Shown here in pieces: positions 1 through 6,467 of a stretch of 10,662 nt of DNA (the stretch's first letter is position 1; each line of letters begins with the position of its first letter). The notes under the pieces are model-generated. The model ran no database searches. It saw only the letters and a program-made list of their open reading frames with translations, and was not told where the DNA came from. The position numbers and the translations under genes were made by a program. The stretch lies in assembly GCA_023425455.1 (NCBI GenBank), contig JAFACP010000297.1, positions 1 through 10,662 of the forward strand, in the 5' to 3' direction. This DNA is from Pseudomonadota bacterium (GTDB lineage Bacteria; Pseudomonadota; Gammaproteobacteria; Enterobacterales; Enterobacteriaceae).

Positions 1-476
1 CGGATACCCAGCGTTTCGCACTGGTTCAGCAGGTTCACCAGCCAGTCGCGGGAGAGCTCTACCGGCATACACCAGCGCATCATCCCCTGTTTGAGCAGCA
101 GGCGAAGGGTGACGGCGTTATAGCAGTTCAGCGCGTGACCGGCGACAAAAGGCAGCTTACGGTCGGCGCACAGGTTCACCACACCCAGGTCACTCGCTTC
201 CAGCAGAAACTCACCGTTTTCAACATAGCGTTTCAGCTCGCCAAGCTCCGAGGAGGCCTGCACCAGCGCCAGCGTTGAGAGCACCACCTGTTTGCCGCTT
301 GCGGCCAGGCTTTTGGCCATATCCAGCCAGTCGCCGACTTTGGTCGCGCGGCGCTTGCTGCAAACGGCTTCGCCAAGGTAAATGACATCTGCGCTGCTGG
401 CCGCCGCCTGCTGATAAAACGTCTCCAGCGTCTCTTTTGGCCAGTAGTACAGCACCGGTCCTAATGAATATTTCAT
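1..476 (-). CDS. ubiV: UbiV, O2-independent ubiquinone biosynthesis protein (3' end cut off)
   Basis: This is the N-terminal 158 codons of UbiV (formerly YhbV), a U32 peptidase-like protein that works with UbiU in the oxygen-independent hydroxylations of ubiquinone synthesis under anaerobiosis. The translation begins MKYSLGPVLYYWPKETLE and tracks E. coli UbiV (about 292 residues) almost without change. Cys39, in GEAVCSKRR, is the first of the four cysteines (39, 180, 193, 197) that bind a 4Fe-4S cluster in E. coli UbiV; the other three lie beyond the window edge. The ATG at 476-474 follows the ubiU stop by 8 bp, with a weak GAGATC as possible ribosome site, so the two genes are very likely co-transcribed and translationally coupled. 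The reading frame is open to the edge, so the gene is truncated by the window and not visibly broken. Confidence 0.96.
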   Translation of the reverse strand, partial: MKYSLGPVLYYWPKETLETFYQQAAASSADVIYLGEAVCSKRRATKVGDWLDMAKSLAASGKQVVLSTLALVQASSELGELKRYVENGEFLLEASDLGVVNLCADRKLPFVAGHALNCYNAVTLRLLLKQGMMRWCMPVELSRDWLVNLLNQCETLGI

Positions 477-484
477 GGTTGATC

Positions 485-1480
485 TCACTGCCATTTACGG
501 TGATAGGCACCCAGCGTGGTTTGCGTGCCTTCGGCCATTGCTCCGAGCGTCTCCATCCAGGCGGGCTGCGGGGCATAATTCTGTGGGTCCGCCATGCAGC
601 GGTCGATAGCCTGACGCCAGACTTTCGCGACCTGGCTGACGTAAGCCGGGCTGCGCTGGCGACCCTCAATTTTCACGGACGCGATATTTGCCGCCAGCAG
701 CTCCGGCAGCAGTTCCAGGGTGTTGAGGCTGGTGGGCTCTTCCAGCGCGTGATAACGCTCGCCATCCACCCGATAACGACCTTTGCACAGGGTTGGGTAG
801 CCTGCGTTTTCACCGTCCTGATAACGATCGATCAGCACGTCATTAAGGCGCGACTCCAGCCCCTGGGGCGTTTGCTGCCAGCGCACAAAGCGCGCAGGCG
901 AGCAGGCGCCTACGGTATTCGGCGATTCGCCGGTCAGATAGGAAGAGAGATAGCAGCGTCCTTCGGCCATGATACACAGGCTACCAAAGGCAAAAACCTC
1001 CAGCGGCACTGGCGTCACGCGAGCGAGTTGCTTAACCTGATGAATAGAGAGCACGCGCGGCAGAACCACCCGGGCGACGTCAAAGTGACGATGATAAAAA
1101 CGCACCGCCTCTTCATTGGTTGCCGATGCCTGAACCGAAACATGGCGCTCAATATGCGGATAGCGCTCCGCCGCGTATTCCAGCATGGCAAGGTCGGCCA
1201 GAATCAGCGCGTCAGCACCCAGCTGTGCCGCCATATCGACCGCGCGCTGCCAGCGGGCATAGCCGTCAGGATGGGCGAAGGTATTGATGGCGATATGCAG
1301 TTTGCGGCGGTGCTGGTGTACGAAGCTGACGGCTTCCTGGAGCTTTTTCTCCGTAAAGTTGAGGCCGGCAAAATGGCGGGCGTTGGTATCATCTTTCAGC
1401 CCGATATAGACTGCATCGGCACCATTTTCGATGGCCGCCTTAAGCGCCGGGAGGTTTCCGGCAGGGCAGAGCAGCTCCAT
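485..1480 (-). CDS. ubiU: UbiU, O2-independent ubiquinone biosynthesis protein (U32 family)
   Basis: UbiU (formerly YhbU) forms a heterodimer with UbiV and is required for the hydroxylation steps of ubiquinone synthesis without oxygen. The 331-residue product has the U32 peptidase-type N-terminus MELLCPAGNLPALKAAIENG, followed by GADAVYIG. Four cysteines fall at 169, 176, 193 and 232, exactly the positions of the 4Fe-4S ligands reported for E. coli UbiU, so the cluster site is intact. The motif SVQASATN (115-122) and the FGSLCIMAEGRC segment (165-176) are typical of the family. The ATG at 1480 has AGGA 6 bases upstream (read on the minus strand). It is the first gene of the ubiUV operon, divergent from ubiT. 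A 351-residue open frame on the opposite strand is a shadow of this gene. Confidence 0.97.
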   Translation of the reverse strand: MELLCPAGNLPALKAAIENGADAVYIGLKDDTNARHFAGLNFTEKKLQEAVSFVHQHRRKLHIAINTFAHPDGYARWQRAVDMAAQLGADALILADLAMLEYAAERYPHIERHVSVQASATNEEAVRFYHRHFDVARVVLPRVLSIHQVKQLARVTPVPLEVFAFGSLCIMAEGRCYLSSYLTGESPNTVGACSPARFVRWQQTPQGLESRLNDVLIDRYQDGENAGYPTLCKGRYRVDGERYHALEEPTSLNTLELLPELLAANIASVKIEGRQRSPAYVSQVAKVWRQAIDRCMADPQNYAPQPAWMETLGAMAEGTQTTLGAYHRKWQ

Positions 1481-1562
1481 AATTTATCCTGATAGTGTCG
1501 CTCTCAGCGATCGCAAAATTGTTAATGAGCTGGGATTTTAATTAACCCACCGGCGACAATTT

Positions 1563-1576
1563 TTGATTTGAGGCAG
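1563..1576 (-). promoter_or_regulatory. Candidate FNR box for ubiUV
   Basis: The sequence TTGATTTGAGGCAG (written on the plus strand) has a perfect left half of the FNR consensus TTGAT-N4-ATCAA and a poor right half. Its centre, between 1569 and 1570, lies exactly at -41.5 from the start point (about 1528) implied by the TAAAAT -10 box on the minus strand. That is the canonical position of a class II FNR activator site, and it fits the anaerobic role of UbiU and UbiV. Function is inferred. Confidence 0.5.
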
Positions 1577-1585
1577 CTAATGGCG

Positions 1586-1602
1586 TATTGATGACATCAA
1601 TA
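1586..1602. promoter_or_regulatory. 17-bp palindrome, possible operator (FNR/CRP-family-like)
   Basis: TATTGATG-A-CATCAATA is a perfect inverted repeat around a central A. Both arms contain the FNR half-site TTGAT/ATCAA, but the spacer is 3 bases, not 4, so it does not fit the FNR consensus strictly. It lies about 60 bp upstream of the start point implied by TATGTT (1642-1647) for ubiT, and about 66 bp upstream of the proposed ubiUV start. It could serve either promoter or a different regulator. Confidence 0.4.
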
Positions 1603-1700
1603 ATGGCGTCGTCCGTAAGGCGGTTTGTTGATTTACGCCGCTATGTTGCGCGCCGGATGTGGCAAAATACCGGGATTATAGCTATCAGGGAGTAAAGCTC

Positions 1701-2225
1701 GTGCTGGATAAACTGCGTTCACGTCTCGTACAATTTGGTCCATCAATGATGAGCGTGCCGGTAAAACTGGCGCCGTTCGCGCTGAAGCGCCAGGTTCTGG
1801 AGCAAGTCTTAAGCTGGCAGTTCCGTCAGGCGCTGGAAGAGGGCGAGCTGACGTTCCTCGAAGGCCGCTGGCTGAGTATTGATGTCCATGATATCGGTCT
1901 GCGCTGGTTTACCTCCGTTGAGAACGACCGGCTGATCGTACGGGAAGCGGCGGCGGCGGACGTCAGTTTTCGCGCCAGCGCCAGCGATCTGCTGATGATC
2001 GCCGCGCGTAAGCAGGATCCTGATACGCTGTTCTTCCAGCGTCGTCTGGTGATTGAAGGCGATACGGAGCTCGGCCTGTACGTCAAAAATTTGATGGATG
2101 CCATTGAGCTGGAGCAGATGCCAAAAGCGCTGCGCGTGGTGCTGCTCCAGCTGGCAGATTTTGTAGAGGCCGGGCTGAAAACCCCGCCGGAAGGTAAACA
2201 CACTTCAGTAGGTGAGCCATGCTGA
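1701..2225 (+). CDS. ubiT: UbiT, SCP2-domain ubiquinone biosynthesis accessory factor
   Basis: UbiT (formerly YhbT) is a lipid-binding SCP2-type protein that acts with UbiU and UbiV in anaerobic ubiquinone synthesis, probably by handling the hydrophobic intermediates. I chose the GTG at 1701: it gives 174 residues starting (f)MLDKLRSR, the length and start of the E. coli protein, and AGGGAG (1687-1692) sits 8 bases upstream. The ATG at 1659 would add 14 residues that E. coli UbiT lacks and has no good ribosome site. The SCP2 domain covers roughly residues 40-140, including LEGRWLSIDVHDI, ADVSFRASASDLLMI and the strongly conserved QRRLVIEGDTELGLYVKNL. The stop overlaps the start of yhbS by 7 bp, so the pair is likely coupled. 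The 3' end GEPC is also as in E. coli. Confidence 0.95.
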   Translation: MLDKLRSRLVQFGPSMMSVPVKLAPFALKRQVLEQVLSWQFRQALEEGELTFLEGRWLSIDVHDIGLRWFTSVENDRLIVREAAAADVSFRASASDLLMIAARKQDPDTLFFQRRLVIEGDTELGLYVKNLMDAIELEQMPKALRVVLLQLADFVEAGLKTPPEGKHTSVGEPC

Positions 2226-2722
2226 TTCGAGTCGAAATTGGGATTGATGCGCCGGGTATTGATGCGTTGCTACGCCGCGCGTTCGGGAATGATGCAGAAG
2301 CCCGGCTGGTCCACGACCTCCGTGAAGACGGCCTGATTACGCTGGGGCTGGTCGCCACCGATGACGAGGGTCAGGTGGTCGGCTATGTCGCGTTCAGTCC
2401 GGTGACCGTTAAGGGTGAAGAGCTGCAGTGGGTGGGGCTTGCTCCGCTGGCGGTTGATGAACATTACCGTGGTCAGGGTCTTGCGCGTCAGCTGGTCTAC
2501 GAAGGGCTGGATTCGCTGAACGAGTTTGGCTATGCCGCGGTGGTGGCGTTGGGCGACCCGGCATTTTATGGTCGCTTAGGCTTTGAGCTGGCGGCGCACT
2601 ACGATCTGCACTGTCGCTGGCCCGGCACGGAGTCCGCCTTCCAGGTGCACCGCCTGGCGGATGACGCCCTGAACGGCGTAAGCGGCCTGGTGGAGTATCA
2701 CGACCATTTCAGCCGGTTTTAA
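2219..2722 (+). CDS. yhbS: YhbS, GNAT-family N-acetyltransferase
   Basis: This is a 167-residue GNAT-fold acetyltransferase, the same length as E. coli YhbS. The acetyl-CoA binding motif A is clear: [20 protein letters not shown] at about 74-93, where R84-GQGLA is the pyrophosphate-binding loop. It is followed by [20 protein letters not shown], which carries the usual late GNAT pattern (GDPxFYxRxGFE) seen in the YhbS group. The substrate is not established, so only the general reaction (acetyl-CoA-dependent acylation) can be assigned. The ATG at 2219 lies inside the last codons of ubiT, with AGTAGGTG just upstream. At the 3' end it overlaps convergent yhbQ by 14 bp. Confidence 0.95.
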   Translation: MLIRVEIGIDAPGIDALLRRAFGNDAEARLVHDLREDGLITLGLVATDDEGQVVGYVAFSPVTVKGEELQWVGLAPLAVDEHYRGQGLARQLVYEGLDSLNEFGYAAVVALGDPAFYGRLGFELAAHYDLHCRWPGTESAFQVHRLADDALNGVSGLVEYHDHFSRF

Positions 2723-3005
2723 TCAGGCTTTGACGAAGCGCCTCAAATGAGCCATCTCCTGTAATGAGATGCTCTTTCTGGCGCTTGGTTAACTGTTTTA
2801 TCCGGTATTCCAGCCGGAGTGCCAGCGAGCGGTCGCCCACCGGGGCAGAAAAGACCAGCTGCAGTTCCCCTTTCCCGCGTAGCGCTTTTGCCCCTTTCCC
2901 TGTCTGATGCTGCAAAAAACGCCGCGCCACATCCGTGGTGATCCCGGTGTAGAGCGCGTTATCAGCAGTTCGGACAAGATAGAGAAACCAGCACACGGTG
3001 AGCAT
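2709..3005 (-). CDS. yhbQ: YhbQ, small GIY-YIG nuclease-domain protein
   Basis: A 98-residue protein consisting of one GIY-YIG domain (UPF0213/YhbQ group). The two core strands are visible as [10 protein letters not shown] and LYTGITTD (the YTG replaces YIG); the helix Arg is at 28-29 (VARRFLQH), and the metal-binding Glu is E66 in RLEYRIKQL. The conserved [12 protein letters not shown] segment (37-48) is diagnostic of this group. The fold predicts a DNA endonuclease, but its cellular substrate is not established. I placed the start at the ATG 3005-3003, matching the E. coli length of about 100; the longer frame to 3062 would run over the yhbP start. No strong ribosome site is seen. An extended -10-like TGCTATGGT (minus strand, about 3037-3029) could be its promoter. 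The last 14 bp overlap yhbS. Confidence 0.93.
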   Translation of the reverse strand: MLTVCWFLYLVRTADNALYTGITTDVARRFLQHQTGKGAKALRGKGELQLVFSAPVGDRSLALRLEYRIKQLTKRQKEHLITGDGSFEALRQSLIKTG

Positions 3006-3052
3006 ATTCAGTATGTTAAGGTGAACGCACCATAGCATGAGAGAGAACGAAA
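3006..3052. promoter_or_regulatory. Divergent yhbQ / yhbP promoter region
   Basis: Only 47 bp separate two divergent starts. On the minus strand TGCTATGGT resembles an extended -10 element that would start yhbQ transcription near 3022. On the plus strand TATGTT (3012-3017) is a weak -10 candidate for yhbP, with GAGAG near 3040-3045 as its ribosome site. No -35 box is convincing for either gene. Confidence 0.3.
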
Positions 3053-3481
3053 ATGGAAACACTGGCCGTCATTAATCGCTGGCTGGCAAGGCAGCATGTC
3101 GTGACCTGGTGCGTTTACGATGAAGGAGAGATGTGGTGCGCCAACGCGTTCTACTACTACGATCCCGAACGCGTCGCATTCTATGTGCTGAGCGACGATA
3201 AAACGCGGCATGCGCAAATGACCGGTCAGCAGGCACCGGTCGCGGGTACGGTGAATGGCCAGCCTAAAACGATCTCCCTGATCCGCGGTCTGCAGTTCAA
3301 AGGCGAGATCCGTCGTCTGGAGGGCGAAGAGAGCGAGAGGCGGCGTCAAGCCTATCTGCGTCGTTTTCCGCTGGCGATGGCCCTTACCGCGCCGGTGTGG
3401 GAAATCCGCCCCGATGAGCTAAAATTCACCGATAACACGCTGGGGTTTGGCAAAAAACTGCACTGGTTACGCCAGGAGTAA
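3053..3481 (+). CDS. yhbP: YhbP, UPF0306 split-barrel FMN-binding-like protein
   Basis: A 142-residue protein of the UPF0306 (YhbP) family, a little shorter than E. coli YhbP (147) because the C-terminus ends at WLRQE. The family has the pyridoxamine-phosphate-oxidase-like split beta-barrel, which usually binds FMN. Conserved blocks include [20 protein letters not shown] (12-31), [14 protein letters not shown] (43-56), [10 protein letters not shown] and the middle [15 protein letters not shown] (79-93), ending with [12 protein letters not shown]. No reaction is established. The ATG at 3053 is preceded by GAGAGAACGA. Its last codons carry AGGAG, the ribosome site of yraR, which starts 3 bp after the yhbP stop, so the two are probably translationally coupled. 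In E. coli K-12, as I remember, yhbO lies between these two genes; it is absent here. Confidence 0.93.
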   Translation: METLAVINRWLARQHVVTWCVYDEGEMWCANAFYYYDPERVAFYVLSDDKTRHAQMTGQQAPVAGTVNGQPKTISLIRGLQFKGEIRRLEGEESERRRQAYLRRFPLAMALTAPVWEIRPDELKFTDNTLGFGKKLHWLRQE

Positions 3482-3484
3482 CGT

Positions 3485-4129
3485 ATGAGTCAGGTACTGA
3501 TCACGGGGGCAACCGGGCTGGTTGGCAGCCATCTTCTGCGGCTGCTGATTCAGGCGCGTAACGTAAACCATATTATTGCGCCGACGCGGCATCCGCTGGC
3601 TGAAATGCCCGGAGTCTTTAATCCTCATGCCCCGCAGCTGATGGACGCGCTGGCGCAGGTCCAGAACCCGGTAGATATCGCGTTTTGTTGTCTGGGCACC
3701 ACCCGGCGTCAGGCGGGCAGCCGTGCGGCATTTGAATATGTCGATGATACGCTGGTCACAGAGACCGCGCTGGCGGCGAAAAAACGTGGCGCAAAACATC
3801 TGCTGGTGGTCAGCGCGCATGGCGCGAACGCAGACTCCCCTTTCTTTTACAACAGGGTGAAAGGCAGGATGGAAGACGCGCTGATCGCGCAGGGCTGGGA
3901 GCGGCTGACGATTGTGCGACCTTCGATGCTGCTCGGGCATCGCGGCGAACGTCGCTTCAGTGAATCCATGTTTGCCCCTCTGTTCCGCCTCCTCCCCGGT
4001 AACTGGAAAGCCATCGCCGCAAGAGATGTGGCATACGCTATGCTGAATGAGGCGCTGTCGCCATCGCAGGATGGCGTTGTCATTCTCCCTTCGGCAAAAC
4101 TGCGTGAAATCGCACGGGGTGAGGCGTAA
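3485..4129 (+). CDS. yraR: YraR, atypical SDR NAD(P)-binding protein
   Basis: A 214-residue Rossmann-fold protein of the NAD(P)-binding, atypical short-chain dehydrogenase type (E. coli YraR is about 211). The dinucleotide loop is GATGLVG at 8-14, right after the first strand [23 protein letters not shown] (64-79) is the cofactor-edge segment. S110 in [10 protein letters not shown] and Y122-NRV-K126 form the Ser/Tyr-xxx-Lys set expected of an SDR active site. IVRPSMLLG (143-151) is typical of the HTATIP2/YraR-like group. The substrate is unknown. The ATG at 3485 has AGGAG 6 bases upstream, inside the yhbP stop region, giving a tightly linked flavin-fold / NAD(P)-fold pair. A 40-bp gap with no obvious terminator leads to yraQ. 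Confidence 0.93.
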   Translation: MSQVLITGATGLVGSHLLRLLIQARNVNHIIAPTRHPLAEMPGVFNPHAPQLMDALAQVQNPVDIAFCCLGTTRRQAGSRAAFEYVDDTLVTETALAAKKRGAKHLLVVSAHGANADSPFFYNRVKGRMEDALIAQGWERLTIVRPSMLLGHRGERRFSESMFAPLFRLLPGNWKAIAARDVAYAMLNEALSPSQDGVVILPSAKLREIARGEA

Positions 4130-4169
4130 TATCCCCCGACGTCTTTAATCACTCACTCCGTGGAATGCT

Positions 4170-5204
4170 ATGACTGGTCAGTCTTCATCTCAGGCAACAT
4201 CGTTTAAATGGTAGAAACCCGCGCTCTTCTTTCTCGTGCTCATCGCCGGCCTCTGGTATGTGAAATGGCAGCCGTATTATGGCAAAGCCTTCACCGCCGC
4301 CGAAACGCACAGTATTGGTAAATCCATCCTTGCCGGGGCGCAGAACAGCCCGCTGCAGGCCGCGTGGGATTATTCCATTATCTATTTTCTCGCCGTCTGG
4401 AAAGCAGCGGTATTAGGCGTATTGCTGGGATCGCTTGTTCAGGTTCTGATCCCGCGTCACTGGCTGCTGAAAACCTTAGGACAGCCGCGCTTCCAGGGCA
4501 CGCTTCTGGGGACGATTTTCTCGTTGCCGGGCATGATGTGCACCTGCTGCGCAGCGCCAGTTGCGGCCGGGATGCGACGCCAGCAGGTATCGATGGGCGG
4601 TGCGCTGGCCTTCTGGATGGGAAACCCGCTGCTCAATCCGGCGACGCTGGTATTTATGGGTTTTGTGCTCGGCTGGCATTTTGCGCTGGTGCGTCTGGTT
4701 GCGGGTTTGCTGACGGTGCTGGTGGTGGCGTCGCTGGTGCAATATCTGGTTAAGGAGGCGCCCGTTCAGCCCGCGCAGATCGATCTTCAGGTGGACGACG
4801 TGCAGGGACGTTTCCTGGTGCGCTGGGGGAAAGCGCTGTGGCAGCTCTTCTGGAGCACCATTCCGGTGTACATTCTGGCAGTGCTGGCGCTGGGTGCCGC
4901 CCGCGTCTGGCTCTTCCCGCATGCGGATGGCGCGATTGATAACACCCTGCTATGGGTGGTCGCGATGGCGGTTGCGGGATGCCTGTTTGTGATTCCAACG
5001 GCGGCCGAAATCCCGATTGTCCAAACGATGATGCTGGCCGGGATGGGCACGGCACCGGCGCTGGCGCTGCTCATTACGCTGCCGGCGATCAGTTTGCCGT
5101 CGCTGATTATGCTGCGTAAATCCTTCCCGGCGAAAGCACTGTGGCTCACCGCAGGCCTGGTGGCACTGAGCGGCATGATTGTCGGAAGCCTGGCGCTGTT
5201 ATAA
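4170..5204 (+). pseudogene. yraQ: YraQ-type permease with amber codon at position 15
   Basis: The frame from ATG 4170 encodes a membrane permease of the ArsP/DUF318 (PF03773) family, 344 residues if codon 15 is read through (E. coli YraQ is about 346). Codons 1-14 read MTGQSSSQATSFKW, then TAG (4212-4214) stands where E. coli has the second Trp of WW; one G-to-A change from TGG explains it. Homology resumes at once with KPALFFLVLIAGLWYVKW, the first membrane helix. The rest looks intact: about eight hydrophobic helices, the Cys motif MMCTCCAAPVAAG (Cys 124, 126, 127, full-length numbering), GNPLLNPA, and VIPTAAEIPIVQTMM. The only early in-frame restart is GTG 4236, which has no ribosome site and removes half of helix 1. 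It may be a recent nonsense allele, a leaky or re-initiating gene, or a base-call error. The family's relative ArsP exports methylated arsenicals; the YraQ substrate is unknown. Confidence 0.85.
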
Positions 5205-5208
5205 AAAA

Positions 5209-5234
5209 GCCGGAAGACGCGCTGCGCTTCCGGC
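5209..5234 (-). terminator. Intrinsic terminator of the dolP operon
   Basis: GCCGGAAG (5209-5216) pairs with CTTCCGGC (5227-5234), and CGC/GCG inside extends the stem past a bulged A. The six A residues at 5203-5208 become a U-run after the hairpin in minus-strand transcripts, so it is a good intrinsic terminator for lpoA-yraN-diaA-dolP. In the plus direction the hairpin lacks a following T-run, so it is less certain for yraQ. Confidence 0.75.
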
Positions 5235-5243
5235 CGGCAACGT

Positions 5244-5267
5244 TTATCCCCTCGCCTGAGGGGATAA
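5244..5267. terminator. Second hairpin between yraQ and dolP
   Basis: TTATCCCCTC (5244-5253) and GAGGGGATAA (5258-5267) form a perfect 10-bp stem with loop GCCT, directly downstream of the dolP stop (5273-5271). No strong T-run follows it in either direction (GGGTTATTT in the plus direction). It may halt plus-strand transcription weakly or protect the dolP mRNA 3' end. Confidence 0.5.
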
Positions 5268-5270
5268 GGG

Positions 5271-5846
5271 TTATTTGATGTAAGTAAACGCCGTGGTGAC
5301 GTGCTTCACTCCGCTTACCCGGCTGGCGATATCCGCCGCCGCTTTCCCTTCACGATCTGTCACCAGACCCAGCAGGAACACCTCGCTGTTTTCGGTCGTG
5401 ACTTTCACGTTTGAGGATTTCACCTGATCGGTTCCCAGCAGTTGCGAGCGCACTTTGGTTGTGATCCAGGTATCGGATGAGGCCGTTCCCAGACCAATCG
5501 GCTGACCCTGACGTATTTCGTTAAACACTTCCGTCGCGCCTTCAACGCCCATGGCTATCTGTTTTGCCCGCGAGGAGAGTTCGCTATTTGGCGCCTGGCC
5601 TGTCAGCAGCACTTTCCCCTGATAGGCCGTCACGTTGACGCGGGCCTCTTTCTTGAGCTGTTCGTCTTTCGACAGCGCGCTGTTGACACGCAGTTCCAGC
5701 GTACCGTCATCTACCTGGGTGCCGACGGTGCGCGGGTCGGTCGCGGCTTTGGTGCCGACGGCTGCAGTACCCACAACCGCCGCCGCAATACATCCCTGAA
5801 GTAACAGGGCAGACATCAGGACTGCGAGGGTCGATAAAGCCTTCAT
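5271..5846 (-). CDS. dolP: DolP (YraP), outer-membrane BON-domain lipoprotein
   Basis: A 191-residue lipoprotein, the same length as E. coli DolP/YraP. Residues 1-18 form a lipoprotein signal peptide ending in the lipobox LLQGC, with Cys19 as the lipidation site; Ile20 after it is compatible with outer-membrane sorting. Two BON domains follow, at about 46-112 (DDGTLELRVNSAL, TAYQGKVLLTGQA) and 124-190 (DTWITTKVRSQLL, TTENSEVFLLGLVTDREGKAAADIASRVSGVKHV). The E. coli protein binds anionic phospholipid at the division site and supports outer-membrane integrity and envelope-stress fitness. AGGAG (5856-5852) overlaps the diaA stop, so translation is probably coupled. E. coli dolP is also a sigma-E target, and a matching candidate promoter lies in the end of diaA. 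A terminator follows. Confidence 0.97.
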   Translation of the reverse strand: MKALSTLAVLMSALLLQGCIAAAVVGTAAVGTKAATDPRTVGTQVDDGTLELRVNSALSKDEQLKKEARVNVTAYQGKVLLTGQAPNSELSSRAKQIAMGVEGATEVFNEIRQGQPIGLGTASSDTWITTKVRSQLLGTDQVKSSNVKVTTENSEVFLLGLVTDREGKAAADIASRVSGVKHVTTAFTYIK

Positions 5847-5855
5847 TTGTACTCC

Positions 5856-6446
5856 TTAATCATCCTGGTGAGGGAAAAGCGTGTTATCGATCAGATCGCA
5901 AAGGCAGTTCACCGTGAGCATGTGCATTTCCTGAATGCGCGCGCTGCGGTGCGAAGGGATGCGGATCTCGACATCCTGCGGCCCCAGAAGACCCGCCAGT
6001 TCTCCGCCGTCATAGCCGGTTAAGGCGACGATGGTCATGTCGCGGGTCACCGCTGCTTCCACGGCTTTGACGATATCACGGCTGTTACCCCGCGTAGAGA
6101 TCGCCAACAGTACGTCTCCGGCATGGCCGAGAGCGCGTACCTGCTTTGCGTAAATTTCTTCATGCAGACGATCGTTTGCGATCGCCGTTAAGACCACATT
6201 ATCGGTATTCAGTGCAATGGCAGGTAAACTGGGGCGCTCTGTTTCGAAGCGATTGATCATACTGGCAGCAAAATGCTGTGCGTTGGCGGCAGAGGTGCCA
6301 TTGCCACAACAGAGGATTTTGTTGCCATTCAGCAGAGACTGCACCAGCGTCATCGCTGCACGAGAGATAGCGTCCGGAAGGGCTTCTGCCGCGGCAATCT
6401 GAGTCTGAATACTTTCTGTAAAGCAAACTTTAATTCTTTCGAGCAC
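5856..6446 (-). CDS. diaA: DiaA, DnaA-binding initiator protein (SIS domain)
   Basis: A 196-residue SIS-domain protein nearly identical to E. coli DiaA. It binds DnaA as a tetramer and promotes timely assembly of DnaA-ATP on oriC at replication initiation. The phosphosugar-isomerase-like fold is visible: [23 protein letters not shown] (41-63), AIALNTDN (77-83), [21 protein letters not shown] (110-130) and [17 protein letters not shown] (171-187). The C-terminal segment with Leu190-Phe191, implicated in DnaA contact in E. coli, is present. The start is a GTG (6446-6444) with a good AAGGGA about 4 bases upstream. It lies 20 bp after yraN and 9 bp before dolP. It resembles the sedoheptulose-7-phosphate isomerase GmhA, but sequence and context favour DiaA. 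Confidence 0.97.
   Translation of the reverse strand: MLERIKVCFTESIQTQIAAAEALPDAISRAAMTLVQSLLNGNKILCCGNGTSAANAQHFAASMINRFETERPSLPAIALNTDNVVLTAIANDRLHEEIYAKQVRALGHAGDVLLAISTRGNSRDIVKAVEAAVTRDMTIVALTGYDGGELAGLLGPQDVEIRIPSHRSARIQEMHMLTVNCLCDLIDNTLFPHQDD
5884..5911 (-). promoter_or_regulatory. Candidate sigma-E promoter of dolP
   Basis: On the minus strand, inside the 3' end of diaA, TGAACT (5911-5906) resembles the sigma-E -35 element (GGAACTT) and TCGATAA (5890-5884) the -10 element, with 15 bases between. Transcription would start near 5878, about 32 nt before the dolP ATG. E. coli dolP (yraP) is a known sigma-E regulon member, which supports the reading, but the match is by eye. Confidence 0.45.
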
Positions 6447-6467
6447 GATATCCCTTTTACATCTTAA

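Larger units (their letters stand above)
1481..1700. promoter_or_regulatory. Divergent ubiU / ubiT control region
   Basis: This 220-bp AT-rich gap separates the ubiUV start (minus) from the ubiT start (plus) and must hold promoters for both. On the minus strand TAAAAT (1540-1535) makes a good -10 box, with no recognisable -35 (AAAATT at 1563-1558), as expected of an activator-dependent promoter. On the plus strand TATGTT (1642-1647) is a possible ubiT -10. Two FNR-like elements are listed separately. I see no small gene or RNA in the gap. In E. coli the ubiUV genes are known to be FNR-controlled; the assignments here are by eye. Confidence 0.6.

Noticed and set aside
437..1492. A 351-codon open frame on the plus strand opposite ubiU.
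   Set aside because: It is antisense to a fully conserved gene with all four Fe-S cysteines, has no recognisable protein features, and long antisense frames are common in GC-rich genes.
1604..1656. GC-rich segment with short inverted repeats, considered as a REP element or riboswitch.
   Set aside because: Only 4-base arms can be paired, there is no REP consensus, and no riboswitch core is recognisable.
1659..1700. ATG at 1659 as the ubiT start, giving 188 residues.
   Set aside because: The extra 14 residues are absent from E. coli UbiT, and the GTG at 1701 has a clear AGGGAG site at the right spacing.
4165..4173. A two-codon ATG-CTA-TGA mini-frame overlapping the yraQ ATG.
   Set aside because: It has no ribosome site of its own and such tiny frames arise by chance; nothing supports a regulatory role.
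4236..5204. YraQ as an intact 322-residue protein starting at GTG 4236.
   Set aside because: Homology extends upstream through the TAG to ATG 4170, GTG 4236 has no ribosome site, and a start there would cut the first membrane helix in half.
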